From: Flavobacterium sp. LHD-85
Lineage (GTDB): Bacteria; Bacteroidota; Bacteroidia; Flavobacteriales; Flavobacteriaceae
Direction of reading: 5' to 3'
Length of the DNA stretch: 64,000 bases
NCBI RefSeq assembly: GCF_030929595.1
Contig: NZ_JAVFVR010000001.1
Location: 992,001-1,056,000 of the forward strand
Shown here: positions 26,603 to 35,099 of the stretch, piece by piece
How the letters are laid out: each line of letters begins with the position of its first letter
Numbering within the stretch: the stretch's first letter is position 1
Translations under genes and position numbers: made by a program
The notes under the pieces: generated by a model
Told to the model about the DNA's origin: nothing
What the model saw: only the letters and a program-made list of their open reading frames with translations
Database searches by the model: none

Positions 26603-27259
26603 ATGAAAACTGTTTCTTCTATTGTAGAAAACTACATTAAAACAAAACCATTTTTATTAAATGCCCTGTCGCTCGGAATTATTAACCTAACATCACTTTC
26701 GCGAAATATCATGACCGAATTAGAAAGTGAGTTTGGAAAAGAAGTAAAACAAGGCGCTGTAGTAATGTCTTTAAAACGACTGACGGAAGAACTGGATTTT
26801 AAATTGAACCACAAAATCAATAAAGTAATTAAGAATATTGGTGAAATTACAGTTCGTTCTGAACTTACAGATTACACTTTCGCAGCATCTGAAACGGTCT
26901 TAAATAAACAAGCAGATTTGATCTCTGATATTAATGCTTTATCTGATATTTTTTATACCTCATCTCGTGGTGTAAACGAAACTAATATCGTTGTCAGCAG
27001 TAGTGTAAATCACTTAGTTGAAAAGCACTTTATGAGAGAAAAATTAATCCAAAAATTGGATAATCTGGCTTCTATTACTGTAAAATTACCAAAAGAAAAC
27101 ATTGTTGTTCCTGGTATTTACTACTTCATTTTCCAGCGTTTGGCTTGGGAAGGAATCATCATCAACGAGGTAATTTCGACTTCAAACGAATTTACGATTT
27201 TAGTTGGAGAAGATCAAGTTGATGTTGCTTTTAAAGTAATTAAAGACTTGAAAAACTAG
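26603..27259 (+). CDS. ACT-domain protein (often labelled aspartate kinase)
   Basis: A 218-residue protein. The last 70 residues (about 150-218, ASITVKLPKENIVVPGIYYF ... VAFKVIKDLK) look like an ACT regulatory domain. The N-terminal half is helical and not recognisable. It has no amino-acid kinase domain, so an aspartate kinase label would be wrong in the catalytic sense; at most it is a kinase-like ACT regulatory fragment. It has its own promoter and is followed by two hairpins. Function unknown. Confidence 0.7.
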   Translation: MKTVSSIVENYIKTKPFLLNALSLGIINLTSLSRNIMTELESEFGKEVKQGAVVMSLKRLTEELDFKLNHKINKVIKNIGEITVRSELTDYTFAASETVLNKQADLISDINALSDIFYTSSRGVNETNIVVSSSVNHLVEKHFMREKLIQKLDNLASITVKLPKENIVVPGIYYFIFQRLAWEGIIINEVISTSNEFTILVGEDQVDVAFKVIKDLKN

Positions 27260-27270
27260 AACAATATTAA

Positions 27271-27350
27271 AAGAATCAGATTTGATTCTTCCTTTATAAC
27301 ACAAAAATCCTTTTGTCTTTTTTTAATGAAAGATGAAAGGATTTTTTTTT
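27271..27350 (+). terminator. Two hairpins after the ACT-domain gene
   Basis: AAGAATCA / TGATTCTT at 27271-27290 is followed by AAAAATCCTTT / AAAGGATTTTT at about 27303-27350 with a nine-base T run; the second is the stronger terminator. The rest of the gap up to 27547 shows nothing recognisable. Confidence 0.75.
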
Positions 27351-27546
27351 GAATAAAAGAGTGCTTAGGCATTATTCCATTTTTAGCAAATAAGAATATT
27401 CTCAAAAGACAAATTGTGAAATAAATTTTATTTCGAAAAAGCGTCAATATGACACTTACGTGTAAAAAAGCCACTTCACAATGTATTTTATGTCTTTTAT
27501 ATAAAAAACTAACAAAAAATCCGAATTAAGTTTTTTTATATATAAT

Positions 27547-27575
27547 TTGTTGCGAATAATATTTTTATATATTTG
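27547..27575 (+). promoter_or_regulatory. Promoter of the ECF sigma gene
   Basis: TTG at 27547-27549, an 18-bp spacer and TATATTTG at 27568-27575, a housekeeping-type promoter. An ATG at 27578 opens a 12-codon reading frame out of frame with the sigma gene, a possible upstream ORF. Confidence 0.6.
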
Positions 27576-27647
27576 CGATGAAGTCAGATATCAGACCTCA
27601 GATTTTGATCGTTTAATACCATTGGAATTAAATAAACGCAATTTAAA

Positions 27648-28211
27648 TTGTTAGAAGCTGCCAACCATAGTGAAAAATTATTGGTAAGTGAACTCAAAAA
27701 AGGAAACGAAAAAGCCTTTCGCCAGCTTTTTGATTTATACCGCCAAGATATTTATGGATATAGCATTAGTCTTCTAAAATCAAAAGAGGTAGCGGAGGAA
27801 AATGTGCAGGATGTTTTTTTGAAAGTTTGGCTCAACCGTGAAAGTTTGGATGTAGAACAATCTTTTAAAGCCTACATTTTTACTATTGCAAGAAATCAGG
27901 CTTTTAATGTTTTGAATAAGGCTGCGAATGAAATTTTATTGAAAGAAGCCGTTTTCTACGAAAGTCAGAAATCACATGAATACGGAGATTATGCTGTTCG
28001 GGAAGCCGATTGCAAAAAACTCCAAAAGCAAGCAATAAAACAGCTCCCGCCCAAACGACGGCAGATTTTTAAAATGTCGCGGAAAAAAGGAATGAGCTAC
28101 GAAGAAATAAGCGAGGAACTCGGAATCTCGATAAACACAGTCCGGAACCAAATGAGTAAAGCGCTCGAATCGATGCGCGGTTTTTTTCAACTTCACGATG
28201 AAATTATCTAA
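27648..28211 (+). CDS. ECF-type RNA polymerase sigma factor
   Basis: A 187-residue sigma-70 family factor of the extracytoplasmic-function class. Region 2 runs from about 17 to 85 (EKAFRQLFDLYRQDIYGYS, then AEENVQDVFLKVWLNRE). Region 4 runs from about 130 to 180, with the helix-turn-helix YEEISEELGISINTVRNQMS. The start is a TTG at 27648; no in-frame ATG precedes region 2, so TTG or an upstream rare codon must be used. The next gene encodes a FecR-type anti-sigma factor and the one after it a SusC with a signalling domain. This is the standard arrangement for trans-envelope control of a polysaccharide utilization locus. Confidence 0.92.
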   Translation: MLEAANHSEKLLVSELKKGNEKAFRQLFDLYRQDIYGYSISLLKSKEVAEENVQDVFLKVWLNRESLDVEQSFKAYIFTIARNQAFNVLNKAANEILLKEAVFYESQKSHEYGDYAVREADCKKLQKQAIKQLPPKRRQIFKMSRKKGMSYEEISEELGISINTVRNQMSKALESMRGFFQLHDEII

Positions 28212-28234
28212 CCAAAACCACAAATATTGCCCTT

Positions 28235-28263
28235 AAAATCACTCTTCGGAGTGATTTTTTTTT
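28235..28263 (+). terminator. Terminator of the sigma gene
   Basis: AAAATCACTC / GAGTGATTTT with a TTCG tetraloop and a T run, 24 nt after the stop. It implies that the sigma and anti-sigma genes are transcribed separately. Confidence 0.9.
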
Positions 28264-28273
28264 GATTTTTTTT

Positions 28274-28379
28274 GCCACAGATTTAAAGGATTCCCACAGA
28301 TTAGTATTTTTTCTATCTAAAATAAACGATTGTTTTTTACCCAACAGATTGAAATCTTCTTAATCTGTTAATCTGTGGC
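28274..28379. repeat. GCCACAGATT inverted repeat element
   Basis: The arms GCCACAGATT (28274-28283) and AATCTGTGGC (28370-28379) enclose about 86 bp containing further ACAGATT and AATCTGTT copies. A similar half, gccacagatttctaggatt, occurs at about 22958. It resembles an intergenic repeat family. Confidence 0.65.
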
Positions 28380-28392
28380 TTGAAAAAAAATC

Positions 28393-28519
28393 AATTGCCT
28401 CCAGCTTTAGCTGTAGGTTTATTTGAAAGTAAGATTGGGGCTTTAGCAAATAAGATAATTTTGGCTAAAGCCCAGATTTGGAGACTTTTTTTGACCTCCA
28501 GTTAAAACTGGAGGCAATT
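28393..28519. repeat. GCCTCCAG nested inverted repeat element
   Basis: Outer arms AATTGCCTCCAG (28393-28404) and CTGGAGGCAATT (28508-28519) enclose inner arms GGGCTTTAGC (about 28438-28447) and GCTAAAGCCC (28464-28473). This is a cruciform-like or RNA-structured intergenic element about 127 bp long. Confidence 0.7.
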
Positions 28520-28633
28520 AAATTAGAAAACTAAAAACACGCAAATTTCACAATCAAAATCGATAATTTTTGTCTGCTTCTATTTTGATTTTTCATTATG
28601 AAAACGAAAAAAATAGAATCGTGAATAAACCTG

Positions 28634-28760
28634 TTTGCCCGCGAGAGGGATGGAAGCAAGCTACCGAAGTAGCGCGGACAGCCCGACAGCATTAGGAAAA
28701 GGGGCGCATAAAGACAAAGATTGTTGGCCCCTTTTTCTAATGCTGGCTCGCCCAAAAAAT
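28634..28760 (+). ncRNA. Highly structured RNA-like element
   Basis: Two structures adjoin. CCGC (28639-28642) pairs with GCGG (28674-28677) around an AGAGGGATGGAAGC segment and a perfect hairpin GCTAC-CGAA-GTAGC (28660-28673). Then a 19-bp stem (28687-28705 with 28727-28745, one G-U pair) closes a 21-nt loop. It is richer in G and C than its surroundings. No plausible protein is encoded. It could be a conserved flavobacterial RNA (Flavo-1-like motifs come to mind, not verified) or an intergenic repeat with RNA structure. Confidence 0.5.
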
Positions 28761-28935
28761 CATTTTTATATTCAGATTGAGGGATTTCTTTATCAATTTT
28801 CTTGTGTGATTCTTCGTTACTCAGGATGACAAAATGTATTAATCATTATTTCTTCAAAAAAACAAGATTCTACATTTTATTAAAAATCAACACATTAAGC
28901 AATTCAAAATGTTAAAATTTAAAAAATTATAACGT

Positions 28936-28950
28936 TTGAGTAGTACTCAA
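28936..28950 (+). promoter_or_regulatory. Palindrome before the anti-sigma gene
   Basis: TTGAGTAGTACTCAA is a perfect inverted repeat with a central G, 49 nt before the FecR ATG. Just upstream, TATAACGTTTG is an imperfect -7-like element, so the palindrome would overlap the transcript start and may be an operator. Confidence 0.4.
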
Positions 28951-28998
28951 TTGCATCTCAGCTGTATTATAGAAACACAGAACCTAAAAACATTCTTA

Positions 28999-30177
28999 AT
29001 GAATTCAAATTCTGAAATAAAAACGCTTTTAGAGAAGTTTATTTTAAATCAATGTACTGCCGAAGAAACAGAACAGGTTATTGCTTATTGCCGCAATAAT
29101 AATCTAACTGAAGATTTTCCGACAGTAGAAGAAGTAAAAAATCTATTGGGCGAAATGCCAAAAATGGATGAGCAGAAAGCTGATTCGATTTTCGACAATA
29201 TATTATCTGCAACAAAAGAGCAAGAAACAGTTATCGAATTACAGTCTAGAAAACCAAATTACAGAAAATACATTTCTATTGCGGCTTCTGTCTTGGTTCT
29301 TTTGGGAGTTGGTTTTGCTTACAAACAAGGTTTCTTTACTAAAAGCACAGAAGTCCCATTCGATTTTAAAAGCACTGATATTGTCTTACAGATGGAAGAT
29401 GGAAGTGTTCAAATTATTTCTGAAAATGGAAAAGTCCAAGTTCATGATGAAAAAGGGAATGTTGTTGGAAATCAAGATGGAGATAAATTGGTTTACGAAA
29501 ATCAAGCTGATTCTGATAAACTAGCATACAACACGCTTAAAATTCCATTTGGCAAAAAATTCCGTTTGCAATTATCTGACGGAACTATGGTTCATTTAAA
29601 CTCTGGCACCACTTTAAAATATCCTGTAAAATTTATTGCTGGAGAAAATCGTCAGGTTTATCTAGACGGAGAAGCTTTTTTTGATGTTGCAAAAGACAAA
29701 AAACATCCATTTATTGTAAATGCTGATGAACTGAATGTACGTGTTTTAGGAACGCATTTTAACGTTTCTAACTATCCTGAAGATGCTGCGACAGATGTGG
29801 TTCTCGTTGAAGGCTCTGTTGGAATGTATCGTTCTAACGAAGATTTTGATGCTTCTAAAAATACAATCTTAAAACCGGGCTATAAAGGGAGTTTCAACAA
29901 AGAAAATGCTTCAATTTTTACTAAACCCGTTCTTACTGAAATTTATACTTCTTGGATAGATGGTGGACTTACTTTTAGAAACATGACTTTCAAAAACATC
30001 ATTACCAAACTGGAAAGACGCTACAACGTAACAATCATTAATAAAAATGAGAAATTGGCTAACGAGAAATTCAATGCCAGCTTTAAAGAAGAATCAATTG
30101 AGAATGTGATGAGCTATTTTAATGATGTTCATGGCATTAATTACACGATAAAAAACAATCAAATACTAATTAAATAA
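28999..30177 (+). CDS. FecR-family anti-sigma factor
   Basis: A 392-residue inner-membrane anti-sigma factor. A cytoplasmic N-terminal part (about 1-85) binds the sigma factor, one membrane helix follows (YISIAASVLVLLGVGFAYKQ), and the periplasmic part has a FecR domain (IPFGKKFRLQLSDGTMVHLN ... GEAFFDVAKDKKHPF ... LGTHFNVSNYPEDA) and a C-terminal STN-like/DUF4974 domain. It is expected to receive a signal from the N-terminal domain of SusC and release the ECF sigma. ATG 28999 is used because the in-frame TTG at 28936 is part of a palindrome. The 787-bp distance from its sigma gene is unusual. Confidence 0.93.
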   Translation: MNSNSEIKTLLEKFILNQCTAEETEQVIAYCRNNNLTEDFPTVEEVKNLLGEMPKMDEQKADSIFDNILSATKEQETVIELQSRKPNYRKYISIAASVLVLLGVGFAYKQGFFTKSTEVPFDFKSTDIVLQMEDGSVQIISENGKVQVHDEKGNVVGNQDGDKLVYENQADSDKLAYNTLKIPFGKKFRLQLSDGTMVHLNSGTTLKYPVKFIAGENRQVYLDGEAFFDVAKDKKHPFIVNADELNVRVLGTHFNVSNYPEDAATDVVLVEGSVGMYRSNEDFDASKNTILKPGYKGSFNKENASIFTKPVLTEIYTSWIDGGLTFRNMTFKNIITKLERRYNVTIINKNEKLANEKFNASFKEESIENVMSYFNDVHGINYTIKNNQILIK

Positions 30178-30226
30178 CCACTAAAACCAATACAATATAT
30201 GATGAGATAACATTACGGGAATAAAA

Positions 30227-30259
30227 AAATCGGAAAGAGCTGCGAACAATTTCCGATTT
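30227..30259 (+). promoter_or_regulatory. Hairpin between anti-sigma and susC genes
   Basis: AAATCGGAAA / TTTCCGATTT with a 13-nt loop, ending 48 nt before susC. There is only a short T run, so it is a weak terminator, attenuator or processing site. Confidence 0.45.
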
Positions 30260-30307
30260 ACTAAGTGATTGAATATAACGAATTAACTACAATCAATTAA
30301 CAAAATT

Positions 30308-33300
30308 ATGAAAAAAAAATCTAAGAATAATGGGTTTCTATACTCATTGTTCCAAAATGACCTAAAATTGAAATTAACTACTCTACTTATTTTGGTCGCC
30401 ATGTTTAATATCAAAGCAAGTACTTATGCTCAAAAAACTAAAGTTACTCTTGAATTGAACAATTCAACAATCGAAAAGGTTATTGAGACCATTGAACAAA
30501 AAACAGATTTCAGATTTATTTACAAAATGAATGATGTCGACTTAGATCGAACGGTTTCTATTTCTGTAAAAGAACAATCGATATATGTAGTTTTGGACAG
30601 AATTTTTAAAGGAACTCCGACAGAATTTAAAATTCGCGACACACAAATTATCCTTAAAAAGCCAGAATTAAAAACACAAAATATTGTAGATGAAAAGGAA
30701 ACTATTTCTGGAATTGTTACTGACGAAAATGGTGCTCCGCTTCCTGGAGCTTCTATTATCGAGGAAGGCACAAAAAATAGTGTTGTAACCGATTTTGATG
30801 GTAAATTTAAGTTTACTGTCGAAAGCAGTTCTTCTGTAATCTTGGTGAGTTTTGTGGGTTATAAAACTAAAAAAGTTCCTGCTGGAAATGGCATTTTAAA
30901 TATTCAATTGGAACCAGTTGCTACTAACTTGCAAGAGGTAGTTTTAGTTGGTTATGGATCGGTTACTAAAAAAGATGTAACGGGTGCAGTTTCTACTATT
31001 AATGCAAAAGAGATGAATCAAGGAGCAATTGTAAATCCGTTACAATTAATTTCTGGAAAAGCGGCGGGTGTAAATATCAATCAAATTGGTAGCGAACCTG
31101 GTTCTGGTCCAAGTGTACGTATTCGTGGAGTAAGTTCTTTAATTGGCGGAAGCGATCCTTTGGTTGTGGTAGATGGAATTCAGGGAAATTTAGATTTATT
31201 AAATTCGATTCCTCCAACAGAAATTGAATCGATCGATATTTTAAAAGACGCCTCAGCTACAGCCGTTTATGGATCTAGAGGAGCTGCTGGAGTAATTATC
31301 GTAAGAACTAAAACGAATAAAACAGGAAAAACAACTTTTGAATATGTAGGTTCTTCTTCTATCGATTTTATTCCAAAAAAATTAGATTTTCTAAATGCTG
31401 ATCAATGGTGGACTGCAGCACAAAGTGTTGGAGTTCCTGCTTCTGCAAATCATGGCGCAAATACAGATTGGTACGGAATTTTAACACAAACAGGATTTAC
31501 GCAAACACATACACTTTCATTTGGTGGAGGCAGTGAAAAATTTAGCTACCATGGATCTGTAAGTGCTATTTTGCAAGATGGTGTTGTGATTAACTCTAAC
31601 AATAAAAAATACATTGCAAGATTACAAGCCACTCAAAAAGCGTTGGATGACAAATTAACTTTGACTTATAGTTTAACTAACGGAATTAGTAATACGGCAA
31701 GCAGTGTACAAAGTATTGGTAGAGTTAATCAGGTTTCAAACTTAATTTCTCAGGCTTATCAAATGCGTCCTACTGATCCTGTATTTGAATCAGACGGGAC
31801 AACTTATTATACAGATCCTAACCTATTTCAATATTTGAATCCTTATGCGGCTCAACAAGAAATTACTAATGAGGGAAAATATGATAATTTATTCGGAAGT
31901 CTTAAAGCAGATTTAGATATAGTTGATGGTTTACAGGCTGGTTGGTTTGGAAGCTGGAGAAAGGCAAATAATTCAATCGGTTTTTATAATCCGGCAAAAT
32001 CTACAGATGCAAACGCAATTAACCAAAAAGGTTTTGGAAATATCAATAATACTCGTCAAGAAGAAAAATTAATGGATATTAGTTTGAATTACAAAAAAAC
32101 ATTTGGAGTTCACTCTATTAATGCTTTGGCCTTGTACGAATGGCAGTACCAAAGCAAGCAAGAAAATTACTCTCAAGTAAGGGGTTTTATTAATGATTTA
32201 GCAACTTATAATAACCTTCAATTAGGTGACATTAGTAAAGCTCTTCCTGGTGATATTAAATCTTCTAAAGAAGATAGAACTCTAGCTTCTTTTTTGGCAA
32301 GAGTAAATTACTCTTTATTAGATCGTTATTTGGTTACAGCAAGTATCAGACGTGATGGTTCTTCTGTCTTTGGAGAAAATAACAAATGGGGAAATTTTCC
32401 ATCTGCTTCTGCGGCTTGGCAAATTGCAAAAGAATCATTTATGGCCAATCAATCTGTAGTGAATGATTTGAAACTACGTGTAGGTTATGGCGTTACCGGA
32501 AATCAGCAAGGCTTGAAGCCTCTAAGTTCTCTTTCTTTGGTTGGTGCCTCAGGGACAACTTATTTTGGAGGTTCTCAAATTCCAAATTACAACATCACTC
32601 AAAATGGCAATCCAGATCTGAAATGGGAAACAAAAAAACAAACTAATATTGGTCTTGATTTTAGTTTAATTGACAGCCGATTGAGAGGTACAATTGATGT
32701 GTATACTGCAACAACAGATAATTTATTATTTGATTACACAGTACCTCAGCCTCCTTACCCACATGACAAAATTAAAGCCAACGTTGGTAGTATAAGAAAT
32801 CAAGGTCTTGAGGTTGCTTTGGCGTATGATGTAATTCGTAATGAAAATACAACTTTTACTTTGGCAGGAAATGTTTCCTTTATGAATAATGAGGTTCTTA
32901 ATCTAAGCGGAAGCATCAATGGTGTAGCATTAAATACAGATTATGTAAGCTGGGGTGCACCGAATTCTTATTTGATAAAAGGACAACCAATAGGAACATT
33001 TAATATTTTACAGCACCAAGGTAAAGATGCTGCAAATGCTGAAACAGTAGTAGACCAAAATGGTGATGGCGTTATTGACCAAGGAAGTATGAGTCTGGAT
33101 CGTGTAATGCAAGGTTCTGCTTTACCAACTTATACTTTTGCTTTCAATCCAACTTTGAGATATAAAAAGTTTGACGCTTCTTTATTATTAAGAGGATCAG
33201 GAGGAAATAAAGTTTATAACACTGTAAATCAACGTTCAAGTTATATGGAAAACATCGGAAAAAGCAATGTTTTACAAAGTGCTGTTGATTTAGGTATTTA

Positions 33301-33583
33301 CACCTCGCAATATTCTTCAAATTTATGGTTAGAAGATGGTTCTTTTGTTCGTTTAGAAAACGTTACGGCAGGATACAATTTTAGCTTTAAAGATCGATTT
33401 ATAGAGTCAATTAGACTTTCTCTTACTGGAAACAACCTATTCCTTATCACCAACTATTCGGGTATTGATCCTGAAATTAACTTAAGTGGTAGTGGTGACG
33501 TTAATGATTATTTTGGAGGAGATAGAGGAATTTATCCTCGTACCAGAAGCATTTCGTTTGGTGTAAACGTTAAATTTAAATAG
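30308..33583 (+). CDS. susC: SusC-like TonB-dependent outer-membrane transporter with signalling domain
   Basis: A 1091-residue outer-membrane receptor that imports oligosaccharides with its SusD lid. A signal peptide (to about 42) is followed by an STN (secretin/TonB short N-terminal) domain at about 43-120, which is the contact to a FecR anti-sigma factor. A carboxypeptidase-regulatory-like beta domain (about 133-205, SGIVTDENGAPLPGAS) comes next, then a TonB-box region (EVVLVGYG), the plug with GVSSLIGGSDPLVVVDG and LKDASATAVYGSRGAAGVI, and the beta-barrel ending in an aromatic-type SFGVNVKFK. Placement before susD and starch-active enzymes points to maltooligosaccharides as substrate (inference). 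Confidence 0.95.
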   Translation: MKKKSKNNGFLYSLFQNDLKLKLTTLLILVAMFNIKASTYAQKTKVTLELNNSTIEKVIETIEQKTDFRFIYKMNDVDLDRTVSISVKEQSIYVVLDRIFKGTPTEFKIRDTQIILKKPELKTQNIVDEKETISGIVTDENGAPLPGASIIEEGTKNSVVTDFDGKFKFTVESSSSVILVSFVGYKTKKVPAGNGILNIQLEPVATNLQEVVLVGYGSVTKKDVTGAVSTINAKEMNQGAIVNPLQLISGKAAGVNINQIGSEPGSGPSVRIRGVSSLIGGSDPLVVVDGIQGNLDLLNSIPPTEIESIDILKDASATAVYGSRGAAGVIIVRTKTNKTGKTTFEYVGSSSIDFIPKKLDFLNADQWWTAAQSVGVPASANHGANTDWYGILTQTGFTQTHTLSFGGGSEKFSYHGSVSAILQDGVVINSNNKKYIARLQATQKALDDKLTLTYSLTNGISNTASSVQSIGRVNQVSNLISQAYQMRPTDPVFESDGTTYYTDPNLFQYLNPYAAQQEITNEGKYDNLFGSLKADLDIVDGLQAGWFGSWRKANNSIGFYNPAKSTDANAINQKGFGNINNTRQEEKLMDISLNYKKTFGVHSINALALYEWQYQSKQENYSQVRGFINDLATYNNLQLGDISKALPGDIKSSKEDRTLASFLARVNYSLLDRYLVTASIRRDGSSVFGENNKWGNFPSASAAWQIAKESFMANQSVVNDLKLRVGYGVTGNQQGLKPLSSLSLVGASGTTYFGGSQIPNYNITQNGNPDLKWETKKQTNIGLDFSLIDSRLRGTIDVYTATTDNLLFDYTVPQPPYPHDKIKANVGSIRNQGLEVALAYDVIRNENTTFTLAGNVSFMNNEVLNLSGSINGVALNTDYVSWGAPNSYLIKGQPIGTFNILQHQGKDAANAETVVDQNGDGVIDQGSMSLDRVMQGSALPTYTFAFNPTLRYKKFDASLLLRGSGGNKVYNTVNQRSSYMENIGKSNVLQSAVDLGIYTSQYSSNLWLEDGSFVRLENVTAGYNFSFKDRFIESIRLSLTGNNLFLITNYSGIDPEINLSGSGDVNDYFGGDRGIYPRTRSISFGVNVKFK

Positions 33584-33591
33584 TAAAAGAA

Positions 33592-35085
33592 ATGAAAATC
33601 AAAAATATATTTTTAGCAGGAAGCATTTGTTTCTTTGCTCTGACAGGTTGCACCAATGTTGACGAAAACGTGTACGATCAATACCCTGCGAAGGATTTTT
33701 ATGGATCTCCTCAAGGAGCTGATATAGCCTTAGCAAGTGTATATGCACAAATTCCTGGTAATTGGAATGGCGTTGGTTATGCTGGTGCCGATATGGGTTG
33801 GTACGACTTAAATTCCATGTGTGCTGATGATCAAGTTATTCCTCACAGAAATACAGGTGACTGGTCAACTGAATTTGCAATTTTGTTCAAACACCAATGG
33901 TTGCCAACAGACGAAGTAGTTAAAAATACATGGAACTGGCTTTACAAATCAATTTTCAATGCCAACCTTGCAATACAACAATTGGAAGACTCTAAAGCGG
34001 ATGCATCAAAAATTGCTGAAGCAAAAGTTTTAAGAGCTTTTTTCTATTATTTATTAATTGATGATTTTGGAAGTGTTCCGTTTTACACAGATAACAATAT
34101 TACTGTTGACAAAATTCCACAAGCAAGTCGTCAGGTTGTATTTGATTTTGTAGTATCAGAATTAAAAGCCAATGTTGATTTACTGCCAGGTACTAAAGGT
34201 GGAGAATTTTACGGAAGATTCAATAAATGGGCTGGATACACTTTGCTTGCTAAAGTATACTTGAATGCAGGTGTTTTAACTGGAACTCCAAAATGGGCCG
34301 AATGTCTCGCCGCTTGTAATGTTGTAAATGGCGGTGGTTTTTCATTGCACCCTGCACTTTCAGATGCTTCAAGTCCGCTAGGAAATAAATATTATGAGTT
34401 GTTTGGAGATACAAGTCCTCAAGATGAAACAATTTTATCTATTTATACTACCGTTGATGTTGTAGGCCGTAATATTTTTACTGTACGCAGTTTGATTGGA
34501 CCACATGCAAATGCTTTATTTGGTTACAGTGGTTGGAACGGATCTGTTGTTCCAAAAGATTTTTACCTAAAATATGACGATAAAGATATTCGTAAAAAAC
34601 AATTTTTATTAGGACCACAACCAGGTAACGTAAATTATACATTAGACATCACTTCATTAGATAATCCCGGAGCGGGCGCTCAAGAAGGTGTTCGAAATGT
34701 TAAATTTTATCCTGCAGGTTCAATGAATGGTGGCGGAGCTTCAAATGATTTCCCAATTTATAGATATGCTGATGTTATATTAATGACAGCCGAATGTAAT
34801 GTTCGTCTAGGCAATGCTGGAGCCGCTAAACCTTTAGTAGATGCTATTAGAACTCGTGCTGGTCTTGCTGCTTTACCTTCAAATCCTACTCTTGACGATA
34901 TTTTTGATGAAAGAGGACGTGAGTTAAACTGGGAAGGACATCGTAGAGAAGATATGATTCGTTTTGATAAGTTTTTGTTGCCAAATGAATTCAAAGGTAC
35001 TTCAGAAGAATATAGAAAAATATTCCCTATCCCAACTTCAGCTTTAAATGCAAATCCAGGACTAAAACAAAATCCAGGTTACTAA
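33592..35085 (+). CDS. susD: SusD/RagB-type surface glycan-binding lipoprotein
   Basis: A 497-residue outer-membrane lipoprotein with lipobox LTGC at about residue 20. The tetratricopeptide-like SusD core includes ILNANLAIQQLEDS-type helices (IFNANLAIQQLEDSKAD) and AEAKVLRAFFYYLLIDDFG. The C-terminal RagB/SusD signature is ILDERGRELNWEGHRREDM-like, here DIFDERGRELNWEGHRRED. It forms the lid of the SusC transporter and starts 8 nt after susC, so both are made together. Confidence 0.96.
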   Translation: MKIKNIFLAGSICFFALTGCTNVDENVYDQYPAKDFYGSPQGADIALASVYAQIPGNWNGVGYAGADMGWYDLNSMCADDQVIPHRNTGDWSTEFAILFKHQWLPTDEVVKNTWNWLYKSIFNANLAIQQLEDSKADASKIAEAKVLRAFFYYLLIDDFGSVPFYTDNNITVDKIPQASRQVVFDFVVSELKANVDLLPGTKGGEFYGRFNKWAGYTLLAKVYLNAGVLTGTPKWAECLAACNVVNGGGFSLHPALSDASSPLGNKYYELFGDTSPQDETILSIYTTVDVVGRNIFTVRSLIGPHANALFGYSGWNGSVVPKDFYLKYDDKDIRKKQFLLGPQPGNVNYTLDITSLDNPGAGAQEGVRNVKFYPAGSMNGGGASNDFPIYRYADVILMTAECNVRLGNAGAAKPLVDAIRTRAGLAALPSNPTLDDIFDERGRELNWEGHRREDMIRFDKFLLPNEFKGTSEEYRKIFPIPTSALNANPGLKQNPGY

Positions 35086-35099
35086 AACAGCTCAATACT

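Noticed and set aside
26603..27259. Annotation as aspartate kinase
   Set aside because: Only an ACT-like domain is visible; the amino-acid kinase domain and its active-site motifs are absent and the protein is less than half the required length.
28531..28829. Overlapping short reading frames of 64-74 codons on both strands
   Set aside because: They lie in and around the structured element at 28634-28760, the translations are low-complexity and resemble no protein, and there is no promoter. The RNA structure explains the open frames.
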